Source: Desulfuromonas sp. (lineage in GTDB: Bacteria; Desulfobacterota; Desulfuromonadia; Desulfuromonadales; BM501). From it: 64,000 nt of DNA. Each line of letters opens with the position of its first letter. Within the stretch, counting starts at the first letter, position 1. Shown in pieces: positions 45,511 through 55,980 of this stretch. The stretch is taken from contig NZ_PKUB01000009.1 in NCBI RefSeq assembly GCF_002868845.1, forward strand, positions 28,767 through 92,766, in the 5' to 3' direction. The translations under genes were made by a program, and so were the position numbers. The notes beneath the pieces are model-generated. The model did not search any database and was not told where the DNA came from. It was given only the letters and a program-made list of their open reading frames with translations.

Positions 45511-46004
45511 TGCCCGTTCTCCTGGGGATGCAGGACGGCTTTGACACGCCCCTCCTCCTGCCCGCTGACCACGCTCCTGTCCTCGTTGAGAAAGACGGAA
45601 ATTTCGTCCCCGGTTATAAAGTCTGCCCCCTGGTGGACTCTGGGGGAGCCGGAGAGAACGATCCGGCCCTCGCGGTGGAAATAAACCCCCTTCTGCCCCG
45701 TGGCCACCCGTTCTCCCTGCACGATCCTTACGTCGCCGCTGATTTCGACCCGATCGATTTCACGGTTGCCGGAGAGGAGAAAAACGGTCAAAGCCTGCCC
45801 ATAGATCGTGACGTCGCCCTGCTGTGCGACCACGTGCCCGGAGAAGGTCATCCGCTGCGCGATGCCGTCGGCCTCGAGCCGGTCCGCGGTGATCTGCACG
45901 GGCTGCCGACTCAGGTCGAGGTCCTGGGCCCCTTCGGCCCCGGGCAGACCGAAGGCCGCGGTCGCGGCGAGCAACAAAAGCACAATTATCGAATAACGCC
46001 TCAT
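45507..46004 (-). CDS. lptA: LPS transport periplasmic protein LptA
   Basis: This is a 165-residue periplasmic bridge protein. Residues 1-25 form a signal peptide ([21 protein letters not shown]). The OstA/LptA beta-jellyroll follows, with repeats [43 protein letters not shown] and [59 protein letters not shown]. Stop overlaps lptB; start overlaps lptC by 4 bases. The three lpt genes are therefore coupled. Confidence 0.94.
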   Translation of the reverse strand: MRRYSIIVLLLLAATAAFGLPGAEGAQDLDLSRQPVQITADRLEADGIAQRMTFSGHVVAQQGDVTIYGQALTVFLLSGNREIDRVEISGDVRIVQGERVATGQKGVYFHREGRIVLSGSPRVHQGADFITGDEISVFLNEDRSVVSGQEEGRVKAVLHPQENGQ

Positions 46005-46585
46005 TGCTCCCCTGATCCGTCCGTCAAACCCTCCCAGCGGGCCTTGACCCGGGAGAGGAGCACAAAGGAGCGGTCCTGCACACTCATCCGCAACCCCTTG
46101 CCAGTAACTTCCAAGTTCTGAGAGACGACGCGTACGGGATCGTCGGTGCGCAGAATCCGGTCCGACTCCCGGTAGCGCAGGCTTTCCGTGAAGAAGGCGT
46201 CGCCCCGTTCGCTGCGCACCTTCACGTCCCCCTGGACTTCGACCTCCCGCGTCTCCCTGTTCAGGGCCCCGCTGAGGGCCGTCAGAGCCAGGTCGCCCAG
46301 CTCCTCGTGCCCATAGAAGGTCATGCGGATGTTTTCGATGCGGGCCGTCGCCTCTTCGGCTTTGTACGCCGCCGAGTCGGCCTCAAGAAACCACCGGCGC
46401 TGCCCATCGCGGGTCTCCGTGTAACTCAAGCCCTTCAAGGACAGGTCCACGTCCCGAGGCAGGACATCGACGATCTCCTCGGCCAGGTCTCCCTGAAAGT
46501 TGCGCGCAACCATGAAAGTCAGGGCTGCGACAAGGCAGAGAATGATCAGCGCAAGCGCGTTGCGGGCGTTCCATCTTCCAGCCAT
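46001..46585 (-). CDS. lptC: LPS export system protein LptC
   Basis: This 194-residue single-pass inner-membrane protein links LptB2FG to LptA. The TM helix is ALALIILCLVAALTFMVA at about residues 9-26. The periplasmic jellyroll has LSLKGLSYTETRDGQRRWFLEADSAAYKAEEATARIENIRMTFY and REVEVQGDVKVRSERGDAFFTESLRYRESDRILRTDDPVRVVSQNLEVTGKGLRMSV, typical of YrbK/LptC. I use the ATG at 46585. A longer upstream frame gives a non-family extension overlapping a promoter. The ribosome site is weak (TGGA), and a near-consensus promoter sits 10 bases before the ATG. Confidence 0.9.
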   Translation of the reverse strand: MAGRWNARNALALIILCLVAALTFMVARNFQGDLAEEIVDVLPRDVDLSLKGLSYTETRDGQRRWFLEADSAAYKAEEATARIENIRMTFYGHEELGDLALTALSGALNRETREVEVQGDVKVRSERGDAFFTESLRYRESDRILRTDDPVRVVSQNLEVTGKGLRMSVQDRSFVLLSRVKARWEGLTDGSGEQ

Positions 46586-46595
46586 ATGAGTGTCC

Positions 46596-46624
46596 AGTAT
46601 AGCACCACGACCAGGGGGTGTAAA
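46596..46624 (-). promoter_or_regulatory. Near-consensus sigma-70 promoter abutting lptC
   Basis: TTTACA (5 of 6), a 17-base spacer, then TATACT (5 of 6). The predicted start point is only about four bases before the lptC ATG, so this would give a leaderless or nearly leaderless lptC message and a separate supply of lptA, lptB and rpoN. Confidence 0.6.
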
Positions 46625-46665
46625 GCCGAATCTGGCAAGGTTGGCATGGGAATTGAATGCGCCGG

Positions 46666-47187
46666 CTACCCCTCCCCGAAATAGCGATCGGTGACGGCCC
46701 GCCACTGGCCGGAGGACTTGAGCAGAAGATCGCAGATTTCCCGCACCGCCCCCCTTCCGCCGGGCCGGGAAGCGACATGGTGGACAAGGGGCTTGAGTTC
46801 CTCGACCCCGTCGGCCACCGTGGCGGAAAAACCGACCCGGTTCAGGATCGGCAAGTCCACCAGATCGTCTCCCACATAGGCCACCTGCTCGTCATGAAGG
46901 CCCAGGTCCTGAAGGATCTGGCGATACGGCACCAACTTGTCCTTGGCCCCCTGGTACAGGATGTCGATACCGAGTTCGGCGGCCCGCAGGGCGACCACCT
47001 CCGAGCTGCGCCCGGTGATGATTCCGACCCGGACCCCGGCTCGCTGCAGCAATTTCAGACCATGACCGTCCTTGACGTCGAAGGCCTTCGACTCGACCCC
47101 GTTGCCGTCGTAGACGATCCGCCCGTCGGTCATCACCCCGTCCACGTCGAGGAGCAGGAGGCGGATTTTCCGCAAGCGCGCCTCCAT
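46666..47187 (-). CDS. kdsC: 3-deoxy-D-manno-octulosonate 8-phosphate phosphatase
   Basis: This 173-residue HAD-family phosphatase frees Kdo from Kdo-8-phosphate. The catalytic motif is LLLDVDGVMTDGRIVYDG, with the nucleophile Asp at about residue 14. VRVGIITGRSSEVVALRAAELGI is motif II and VAYVGDDLVDLPILNRVGFSATVADG is motif IV. Small, capless size is normal. Its ATG overlaps the kdsD stop by one base. It ends in TAG. Confidence 0.95.
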   Translation of the reverse strand: MEARLRKIRLLLLDVDGVMTDGRIVYDGNGVESKAFDVKDGHGLKLLQRAGVRVGIITGRSSEVVALRAAELGIDILYQGAKDKLVPYRQILQDLGLHDEQVAYVGDDLVDLPILNRVGFSATVADGVEELKPLVHHVASRPGGRGAVREICDLLLKSSGQWRAVTDRYFGEG

Positions 47188-48149
47188 CAGACCACCCCCG
47201 CCTTGAGCAGGTCGTGGAGATGGATGATCCCCACGGGGGTCCGCGCCGTATCGCTCTCGAAGACGAACAGGGAGGTGATCGAATGCTCCTCCATCTTCTG
47301 CAGAGCCTTGGCCGCCAGGTTGGTGCGGAGAATGCGCTTGGGGTGACGGCTCATCACCTCGGCGATGGGCCGGTCGAGATGGTCAAGTCCCCCCTCCATG
47401 GAGCGCCGCAGGTCGCCGTCGGTAAAGACGCCGACCAACCCGACGTTGCCGTCTCCCACCCCGGTGATGCCGAGTTTCTTGCTGGTGATTTCGAACAGGG
47501 CCTCCTTGAGGGGGGTCGTCTCCTCGACCATGGGGATATCCTCGCCGCCGTGCATCAGGTCTTCGACCCGCAGCAGGAGGCGTTTGCCGAGGGCTCCCCC
47601 GGGGTGAAACAGAGCGAAATCCTCCTCCTGAAAACCACGCTGGACAAGAAGGGCCACGGCCAGGGCGTCACCCATGGCGAGGGTGGCGGTGGTGCTCGCG
47701 GTGGGAGCCAGGTTCAAGGGGCAGGCCTCCTCCTTGACCGAGATGTCGAGGAAGACGTCCCCGGCCCGCGCCAGAACGCTCTGGGAATTGCCGCTCATGG
47801 CGATCAGCGGCAGCCCCATGCGCTTGATGACGGGAAGGATCCGGGAAATCTCTTCGGTTTCTCCGGAATTGGAGACCGCCACGACCACGTCTCCCTTCAT
47901 GAGCATCCCAAGGTCGCCGTGAATCCCTTCGGCCGGATGCAGGAAAAGGGCCGGGGTCCCGGTGGAGGCCATGGTTGCGGCGACCTTCTGGCAGATCAGG
48001 CCCGACTTGCCCATGCCGGTGATGACCACCCGCCCCTGGCAGGCCAGGATCATTTCAACGGCCCGGGTGAACGCGCCGTCGAGGCGATCGACCAGGGCCA
48101 GAACCGCATCGGCCTCGACCTGAAGGACCTTTTTTGCAATATCTATCAT
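47187..48149 (-). CDS. kdsD: Arabinose 5-phosphate isomerase
   Basis: This 320-residue enzyme makes arabinose 5-phosphate from ribulose 5-phosphate, the first step to Kdo. The SIS domain has RVVITGMGKSGLICQKVAATMASTGTPALFLHPAEGIHGDLGMLMKGDVVVAVSNSGETEEI at about 45-105, then CPLNLAPTASTTATLAMGDALAVALL. Two CBS domains follow from about residue 200 (MHGGEDIPMVEETTPLKEALFEITSKKLGITGVGDGNVGLVGVFTDGDLRR, and VMSRHPKRILRTNLAAKALQKMEEHSITSLFV). I use the ATG at 48149, where family similarity begins. It lies 25 bases after kdsA. Confidence 0.95.
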   Translation of the reverse strand: MIDIAKKVLQVEADAVLALVDRLDGAFTRAVEMILACQGRVVITGMGKSGLICQKVAATMASTGTPALFLHPAEGIHGDLGMLMKGDVVVAVSNSGETEEISRILPVIKRMGLPLIAMSGNSQSVLARAGDVFLDISVKEEACPLNLAPTASTTATLAMGDALAVALLVQRGFQEEDFALFHPGGALGKRLLLRVEDLMHGGEDIPMVEETTPLKEALFEITSKKLGITGVGDGNVGLVGVFTDGDLRRSMEGGLDHLDRPIAEVMSRHPKRILRTNLAAKALQKMEEHSITSLFVFESDTARTPVGIIHLHDLLKAGVV

Positions 48150-48174
48150 GAAAAACCTCTGCCTGCCCTGGCCT

Positions 48175-50652
<2,478 letters not shown>

Positions 50653-50706
50653 CTAAAGGCGCAATCTTACACGGAAGCGTTCCAAAAGGAAACCCCCTCA
50701 GGCCCC

Positions 50707-51468
50707 CTATCGGGCCCCCATGGAACCGGCCGCCAACTTTCGAACGGCCTCCAGGTCCTCGGGGGTATCCACCCCCTGAGAGGTCAGATCCGTCTCCACC
50801 ACGCGGATCCGGTGCCCATGCTCCAGGGCCCGCAGTTGCTCGAGTTTCTCCAACTCCTCCAAAGGAGTGGCGGGCAGTGCCGGGTAGGCAAGCAGGAAGT
50901 CACGGCGGTAGACGTAAAGCCCGATATGCTTGCAGGGCCGAACCCGGCACAGGTGCTCCTGCAGGTCGCCCTCGAAATCGCGTGGATGGGGGATCGGCGC
51001 CCGGGAGAAATAGAGGGCGAAGCCGTGCAGATCGGTGACGACCTTGACCACGTTGGGGTTGCGGTACTCCTCGACCGAAGCGAGAGGGGTCTTCAGGGTT
51101 CCCATGGGGATTGCCGGGTCGCGAAGCAGAGGCTCCACCGCAAGGTCGATCATGCGCGGATCGACAAGGGGTTCATCCCCTTGCACGTTCACCACGAGGT
51201 CGGTGTCCAGGCGATCAGCCACCTCGGCTAGACGATCGGTCCCGGTGGGATGGTCCGCACGGGTCATCTGCACATCCCCGCCGAACCCCTTCACCGCAGA
51301 GGCGATCCGCTCGTCGTCTGTGGCGACGATGACCCGGTCGACGGTGGCGGAGCGGGCGGTGCGTTCATAGGCCCACTGTACCATCGGCTTGCCGAGAATG
51401 TCGGCCAGGGGCTTGCCGGGGAATCGGGTAGAGGCGTAGCGGGCGGGAATAACGGCGGTAACGCGCAT
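50707..51468 (-). CDS. kdsB: 3-deoxy-manno-octulosonate cytidylyltransferase
   Basis: This 253-residue enzyme activates Kdo as CMP-Kdo, using CTP made by PyrG next door. The nucleotide-binding start is [33 protein letters not shown]. Next come [38 protein letters not shown] and [23 protein letters not shown]. Substrate-binding regions [12 protein letters not shown] and [62 protein letters not shown] are complete. It is the first gene of the kds-pyrG group. It ends in TAG. Confidence 0.97.
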   Translation of the reverse strand: MRVTAVIPARYASTRFPGKPLADILGKPMVQWAYERTARSATVDRVIVATDDERIASAVKGFGGDVQMTRADHPTGTDRLAEVADRLDTDLVVNVQGDEPLVDPRMIDLAVEPLLRDPAIPMGTLKTPLASVEEYRNPNVVKVVTDLHGFALYFSRAPIPHPRDFEGDLQEHLCRVRPCKHIGLYVYRRDFLLAYPALPATPLEELEKLEQLRALEHGHRIRVVETDLTSQGVDTPEDLEAVRKLAAGSMGAR

Positions 51469-51743
51469 GACAGACCTTTCGCGAAGGATGGCAAAACCGA
51501 CCGTAGGGTAATGAAACCGGGAGGGGATGTCAAGCGGAGGAAGAGGCGTCGCAAGGCACAGAAAAAGGAGATCGGAACACGGTTCCAGGACGATCAGGAA
51601 ACACCCGCGAGAACCCGTGGGAGATCTCCTCCCTGGTTGCTGCGCGACAATACCGCCGGCGCCCTCCTATTCAAGAATTTTTCTATTGACATATATAATT
51701 TTTCTGATAGTCTGATTCCACCTTCTTCATTTCTTTACCCCCC

Positions 51744-51776
51744 GAGCCCCTGGGTCCCCCTATACCCCAGGGGCTC
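51744..51776 (+). promoter_or_regulatory. Perfect 11-bp hairpin downstream of an AT-rich promoter-like patch
   Basis: GAGCCCCTGGG and CCCAGGGGCTC pair perfectly around a 11-base loop and are followed by ACCCTTTT on the plus strand. It could end a short transcript starting near 51705. Confidence 0.4.
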
Positions 51777-51796
51777 ACCCTTTTCTGCAGCAAACG

Positions 51797-51820
51797 AAAA
51801 GGGGAGCCAAACGGCTCCCC
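51797..51820 (-). terminator. Rho-independent terminator after the dtxR-like gene
   Basis: GGGGAGCC and GGCTCCCC pair around GTTT and are followed by TTTT on the minus strand. It ends the feoB-zinc ribbon-dtxR unit. Confidence 0.85.
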
Positions 51821-51856
51821 AATCGGTCGATCACTCCCCCCCGATTCCGGACTTAT

Positions 51857-52504
51857 TCAATCCTTGCGCACAAAGATCTCCCGGGCCAGTTCCTCATCGA
51901 CAGCAAATTCGGAATTCCCGACCTTGAAAATGTAGGTCGGGAAAGTTCGACCGAGGGAAAGAGTGTTTCCGGGCAGCACCCCCATGCTCATCAGTTTCTG
52001 CATCTTTTTCGGGTCGGCGGTGGAGAGGTAGGCGATCTCCCCCTTCTGCCCCGCCTTGAGTTCGGTGAGGGCAACGACCCCGACCTCCCCGCGCACCCGT
52101 GCGGCGTCGCAGCACTCGCCGGAAGGGATCGGCTTGCCGTGGGGGCAGGTCGTGGGGTGATTGAGAAGGGTGCAAAGCTTGGTGTCCACGCCCTGAGAAA
52201 GCAGATGCTCGAACTCGCAGGCCTTGGCATTGCCCGTATCCCCCTTGATGTCGAGGATGTCCATCATCAGGCGCTCGGCGAGGCGGTGGCGGCGCACGGT
52301 CATGCGGGCCGCAGGCCGTCCCTCCTCTCGCAGGTAGACCCTCTCCCCCTTGATCTCGAGATAAGCCAGACGGTCGAGCTCGAGCAGGGCGTCGTCCCCG
52401 GGGCCGACCCCAAGGGTCTCCAGCAGGGCGGCATTATCCCCCTGTTCCTCGGTGGCGATCCATAGCGCCTCGAGTATCTCCTCGGCCTTTTCGGACAGTT
52501 TCAT
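51857..52504 (-). CDS. DtxR/MntR-family regulator with C-terminal FeoA domain
   Basis: This 215-residue protein probably senses Fe2+ or Mn2+. The N-terminal winged helix (about 1-60: KLSEKAEEILEALWIATEE...LLELDRLAYLEIKGERVYL) is followed by the metal-binding dimerisation part, TVRRHRLAERLMMDILDIKG...EFEHLLSQGVDTKLCTLLNHPTTCPHGKPIPSGECC, with His, Cys and Glu ligands. From about residue 140 comes a FeoA/SH3-like domain (VALTELKAGQKGEIAYLSTADPKKMQKLMSMGVLPGNTLSLGRTFPTYIFKVGNSEFAVDEELAREIFV). No separate feoA gene is seen near feoB, so this domain may substitute for it. It is the third gene of the feoB unit. Confidence 0.88.
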   Translation of the reverse strand: MKLSEKAEEILEALWIATEEQGDNAALLETLGVGPGDDALLELDRLAYLEIKGERVYLREEGRPAARMTVRRHRLAERLMMDILDIKGDTGNAKACEFEHLLSQGVDTKLCTLLNHPTTCPHGKPIPSGECCDAARVRGEVGVVALTELKAGQKGEIAYLSTADPKKMQKLMSMGVLPGNTLSLGRTFPTYIFKVGNSEFAVDEELAREIFVRKD

Positions 52505-52520
52505 GGGGTCGATCCTCCTA

Positions 52521-52691
52521 TTATTCTTGGTTCTTTTTCAACAGGCGCCGCAGCAATTTCGGCGGGGCCGGGTTCTGATAACCGCAATGGGGGCAGTGGA
52601 CCTTGCGGCACCCACCGGGGCAGCTGCCGCAACTCTCCTGATTCTCCATCGCATCCTCGGGGATCTCCTTGTTGCAGTAGCCGCACCTCAC
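52521..52691 (-). CDS. Small double-zinc-ribbon protein following feoB
   Basis: This 56-residue protein has a GTG start that overlaps the feoB stop codon. It begins RCGYCNKEIPEDAMENQESC and has further Cys pairs and a His (CGSCPGGCRKVHCPHCGYQNP), giving eight or nine Cys in four pairs, followed by a basic tail (KLLRRLLKKNQE). It could bind zinc or an iron-sulfur cluster. Its place right after feoB suggests it stands in for FeoC, which in enterobacteria also has a Cys cluster. That role is inference. Confidence 0.7.
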   Translation of the reverse strand: MRCGYCNKEIPEDAMENQESCGSCPGGCRKVHCPHCGYQNPAPPKLLRRLLKKNQE

Positions 52692-54652
52692 GACAACACC
52701 CCGGTGAAGAGCAGGATGCGGTTGAGCAGCCAGCCTGTGCCGAAGGCCAGGGCCGTGACGAAGACGAAGATCCCGAGGGAGACTCTCCAGCCCCGCTCCT
52801 TCTTCATCACCAGAAACTGGGCCACGCAGGGGACGAAGAGGGTCAGGGTCACAGCCGCCACGGTGAGCTGGACCGGACTGAGCAGGCCCGCGGTCTGCAG
52901 GTCGTAGAGCCCGGCGGCGCCGAAGTCCCGGCGGAAGAAGCCGAATATGAAGGCCGCGGCGACCTCGACCGGCAGGCCGAGAGCGGACATCGCCGGCTCC
53001 ATCACGCCGACCAGCCAAGCCAGGGCGCCGGTCATCTTCCCGGCCCAGAGCAGGACCGAGGCGATGATGAACAGGGGGAATATCTCGAGGAAGTACCACT
53101 GCATGCGGGTCAGGGTCTTGACCAGCACGTTGCGCGACTGGGGCAGGCGCAGGGGCGGGATCTCCATGTAGAACATGGGACGCTCGCCGGAGACGAGGCG
53201 CGCCGCGAGAAAACCGATGATCAGGAAGACGAGGGTCATGCAGGCGGTCCAGACCGCCAACGCCCCGGGGGTCGCCGCGAGCAGACCGAGGATCACTCCG
53301 AGCTGGGCGCTGCACGGGATGGCCAGGGCCAGCAGCACGGTGGCGATGATCCGCTCCCGCACAGTTTCGAGGGTCCGGGTCACCATGGTGGCCATGGTGT
53401 CGCAGCCGAAGCCGAGGACGATGGGGATGACCGCCCGGCCGTTGAGGCCGATTCTCTTGAAGACTCGATCGACGAGCATGGCCAGCCTCGGGAAGTACCC
53501 GGTGTCCTCGATGACTGAGAAGGCAATGAAGAAGGTGCCGACGATCGGCAGCACGATGGCCACGGCGTAGCGCACGCCGAGGGTGAAGATGCCGTATTCT
53601 CCGACGAGCAACTCGTTGAGCCACTCCCAGGGGATGTGCCGCTCCCCGAGGCCGATAACCCAGGGGTTGATGTGCTCTTCAAAGAGGCTCCCCTCCAGAA
53701 AGTCGACGACCGTTCCGGCGCCAAAGCCGCCCACGAACTTGTACAGGCCGAAATAGAGCACCGCCAGCAGCAGGGGTACCCCGGTCCAGGGGTTCATGCT
53801 CCAGGCGGAAAGACGCTCGGCGACGGTCGGGCCGCCCCGCTCTCTCTGGGCAATGACCCCCTCGAGAAGCACCTTGCAGACCCGCTTGCGCTCCAGGCTG
53901 ATGCGCAGGTGCAGATCGACCCGGCGCTCAAAAGCAATCGTCCTGACCGCCTCCTCAACCCGGGAGTAGCCCTCCCCTTCGGTCTGGCGAACCAACTCTC
54001 CCACGCCCTCGTCCTTCTGCAACAAAAGCAGGGTCAGGGCCCGGCGGTCGAGTGGATAATCGCCCTTCAGCAGGGCCGCCACCTTGGCGATGTCCCTCTC
54101 AAGATCTGAGGCGTAGGCGAAGACCGGACGCCCCTCGACGCTGTAGGCGGCCAGGAGTCCGCGCAGCTCTTTCAGACCGCGGCGACGCGCCATGGCGGTG
54201 CCGATCACCGGAATCTGCAGCTTCTCCTGCAGCAGGTCCAAGTCGAAGACCATGCCGAGCTGCTCGGCCTCATCGAGGACATTCACCACGAGAACGACGG
54301 GGAGTCCCGCCTCGACGAGCTGGAGCGTCACCGGGAGCATCCGCTCAAGATTGCGGGCGTCGACAACGTGGAGGACCACCCCGGCAGTCTCCTGCAGGAG
54401 GATGTCACGGGCCACCCGTTCCTCTTCGGTAATGGGCAGCAGGGAATACATCCCCGGCGTGTCGAGAACCTCGTAGCGCCGACCGGCAATATCGCAATGC
54501 CCCCGCGACACCTCCACCGAGGTGCCGGGGTAATTGGAGACGGTGGTGTAGGCGCCGGTCAGGGCGTTGAACAGCACGCTCTTGCCGACATTGGGATTGC
54601 CGACCAGGATGATCTTGGGCGCCCCGGAGGACGATTGGCTCGAATCGGTCAC
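52688..54652 (-). CDS. feoB: Ferrous iron transport protein B
   Basis: This is a 654-residue Fe2+ permease with an N-terminal G domain. G1 is LVGNPNVGKSVLFNALTGAYTTVSNYPGTSVEVSRG at about 16-50, G3 is VLDTPGMYSLLPITEEERVARDILL, and G4 is VVLVVNVLDEAEQLG. The membrane part has GVPLLLAVLYFGLYKFVGGFGAGT, the gate motif NGRAVIPIVLGFGCDTMATMVTRTLET with its conserved Cys, and AIPCSAQLGVILGLL. The GTG start is preceded by AGGGGG at 7-base spacing. A Fur-box-like site lies directly upstream. fur ends 65 bases before it. Confidence 0.97.
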   Translation of the reverse strand: MTDSSQSSSGAPKIILVGNPNVGKSVLFNALTGAYTTVSNYPGTSVEVSRGHCDIAGRRYEVLDTPGMYSLLPITEEERVARDILLQETAGVVLHVVDARNLERMLPVTLQLVEAGLPVVLVVNVLDEAEQLGMVFDLDLLQEKLQIPVIGTAMARRRGLKELRGLLAAYSVEGRPVFAYASDLERDIAKVAALLKGDYPLDRRALTLLLLQKDEGVGELVRQTEGEGYSRVEEAVRTIAFERRVDLHLRISLERKRVCKVLLEGVIAQRERGGPTVAERLSAWSMNPWTGVPLLLAVLYFGLYKFVGGFGAGTVVDFLEGSLFEEHINPWVIGLGERHIPWEWLNELLVGEYGIFTLGVRYAVAIVLPIVGTFFIAFSVIEDTGYFPRLAMLVDRVFKRIGLNGRAVIPIVLGFGCDTMATMVTRTLETVRERIIATVLLALAIPCSAQLGVILGLLAATPGALAVWTACMTLVFLIIGFLAARLVSGERPMFYMEIPPLRLPQSRNVLVKTLTRMQWYFLEIFPLFIIASVLLWAGKMTGALAWLVGVMEPAMSALGLPVEVAAAFIFGFFRRDFGAAGLYDLQTAGLLSPVQLTVAAVTLTLFVPCVAQFLVMKKERGWRVSLGIFVFVTALAFGTGWLLNRILLFTGVLS

Positions 54653-54674
54653 CCGGCAGCCCCCTAACTAAGAT

Positions 54675-54689
54675 TGACTATCATTTTCA
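54675..54689 (-). promoter_or_regulatory. Candidate Fur box upstream of feoB
   Basis: TGACTATCATTTTCA matches the 7-1-7 Fur consensus TGATAATNATTATCA at 11 of 14 positions. It lies 23 bases before the feoB start, where a repressor would block transcription. Confidence 0.55.
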
Positions 54690-54717
54690 TCTTTAACCCA
54701 TTAGAAGAGATTGGACC

Positions 54718-55155
54718 TCAGTCGGCGCAGCAACGGGCACAGAGACCGTAGAGTTCGAGGCGATGGCTGGCGATCCGGAACCCGTGCTCTTTGGCCACCT
54801 GCTCCTGCAACTCCTCGATGCGGCGGTCTTCGAACTCGAGGATCGCACCGCAGCCCGTGCAGATCAAGTGGTCGTGGTGCTCTTCGCTGGTGCTGGCCTC
54901 GTAGCGGGTCTGGCCGTCGCTGAAGTGACACTCGTCGGCCACCCCGCACTCGGCGAAGAGCTTGAGGGTCCGGTAGACGGTCGCATAGCCGATGCTCGGA
55001 TGCTTCTTGCGCAGCCGCAGGTAGAGATCTTCGGTGGAGAGGTGCGATGAGGCGCGCAGGAACTCGTCGAGGATAATCTCCCGCTGCCGGGTCGACTTGA
55101 GCCCCTTCTCTGCCAGGAAGTCCCGAAAGGTCTTTTTGTTTCGAGTTGTCGGCAT
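54718..55155 (-). CDS. fur: Ferric uptake regulator family protein
   Basis: This is a 145-residue metal-dependent repressor. The winged helix is LAEKGLKSTRQREIILDEFLRASSHLSTEDLYLRLRKKHPSIGYATVYRTLKLFAECGVADECHF. The metal and dimer domain has HHDHLICTGCGAILEFEDRRIEELQEQVAKEHGFRIASHRLELYGLCARC, with both CxxC pairs that bind structural zinc and the regulatory His cluster. I place the start at the ATG at 55155, since upstream residues come from a perfect palindrome rather than from coding sequence. It lies just upstream of feoB on the same strand. Confidence 0.92.
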   Translation of the reverse strand: MPTTRNKKTFRDFLAEKGLKSTRQREIILDEFLRASSHLSTEDLYLRLRKKHPSIGYATVYRTLKLFAECGVADECHFSDGQTRYEASTSEEHHDHLICTGCGAILEFEDRRIEELQEQVAKEHGFRIASHRLELYGLCARCCAD

Positions 55156-55158
55156 GGT

Positions 55159-55177
55159 TTTGAAATCGGATTTCAAA
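55159..55177 (-). promoter_or_regulatory. Perfect 9-1-9 palindrome just before the fur start codon
   Basis: TTTGAAATC-G-GATTTCAAA is a perfect inverted repeat ending four bases before the fur ATG. Its 7-1-7 core TGAAATC/GATTTCA resembles Fur boxes loosely, and position suits autoregulation. Confidence 0.55.
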
Positions 55178-55226
55178 TTAACAAGGAGGGAGGTTCCGTG
55201 TCAAGGCGTAAAAGACGTTCGAGATC

Positions 55227-55976
55227 CTAACCGGTCACCGGCAGCCACTGGTAGAGGTAGCCGGACAGCCTGCCGAACAGGTTAAAGAAGAGCATCACCC
55301 CGACGACCATCAGAAGGACGCCGGTAAAGATCTCCATCAGGCGGATGTACTTGCGGAAGCGGTTGAAAAAAGCGAGGAAACTGTGAAAGAGGAGGCCAGA
55401 GACGAGAAAGGGAACCCCCAGGCCGGCCGAGTAGACGGCGAGAAGCATCACCCCCTTGGCGGCGTTGCCGGTGGTTCCGGCGGCGAGTGCGAGGATCGCC
55501 CCGAGGATCGGTCCGATGCAGGGGGTCCAGCCGGCGGCGAAGGCGAGGCCGACCAGGAAAGTACCGACAAAACCGCTCGGCTTGCTGTGAATCTGGACCC
55601 TTTTTTCGCCGAGCAGAACGCCGAAGTGAAAGAGGCCGCTCATGTGCACGCCGAAGAGGAAGATCAGGACGCCGCCGACCCGCTGCACCCAGACCATCCC
55701 CTCCCGCATGTGGTCCTGGAAGTTGGAGGATGCAATCCCTGCCAGGGCGCCAAGGCTGATGAAGACCGCGGAGAAACCGGCGATAAAGGCCAGAGAGTGG
55801 AAGAGGACGGTGAGCCGCACCTTGGCGCCGGGGTGGGCCTCCTGGAGCTGGCCGAAGGAAAGGCCGGTGATATAGGTCAGGTACGAGGGGATCAGGGGCA
55901 GGACGCAGGGCGAGAAGAATGAGAGGATACCCGCCGAGAAGGCGATCCAGAAAGTTATGTCGCCGCCCGCCCCCAT
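55227..55976 (-). CDS. ccdA: CcdA-type cytochrome c biogenesis / thiol-redox membrane protein
   Basis: This is a 249-residue protein with six TM helices that carries reducing power across the membrane. The first helix has ITFWIAFSAGILSFFSPCVLPLIPSYLTYITGL with the active Cys in PCVLP at about residue 22. The second Cys is in FVGTFLVGLAFAAGWTPCIGPILGAILALA at about 150. Those are the two cysteines of the family. It lies 4 bases behind a TlpA-like thioredoxin, its likely electron acceptor. It ends in TAG. Confidence 0.93.
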   Translation of the reverse strand: MGAGGDITFWIAFSAGILSFFSPCVLPLIPSYLTYITGLSFGQLQEAHPGAKVRLTVLFHSLAFIAGFSAVFISLGALAGIASSNFQDHMREGMVWVQRVGGVLIFLFGVHMSGLFHFGVLLGEKRVQIHSKPSGFVGTFLVGLAFAAGWTPCIGPILGAILALAAGTTGNAAKGVMLLAVYSAGLGVPFLVSGLLFHSFLAFFNRFRKYIRLMEIFTGVLLMVVGVMLFFNLFGRLSGYLYQWLPVTG

Positions 55977-55980
55977 TCCG

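Larger units (their letters stand above)
51469..51856. other. Intergenic region between kdsB and the dtxR-like gene
   Basis: About 390 bases without a gene. A strikingly AT-rich patch at 51676-51716 carries TTGACA and TATAAT on the plus strand. A perfect hairpin lies at 51744-51776 and the terminator of the iron operon at 51797-51820. The remainder toward kdsB holds nothing I recognise, though it should include the kdsB promoter. Confidence 0.6.
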
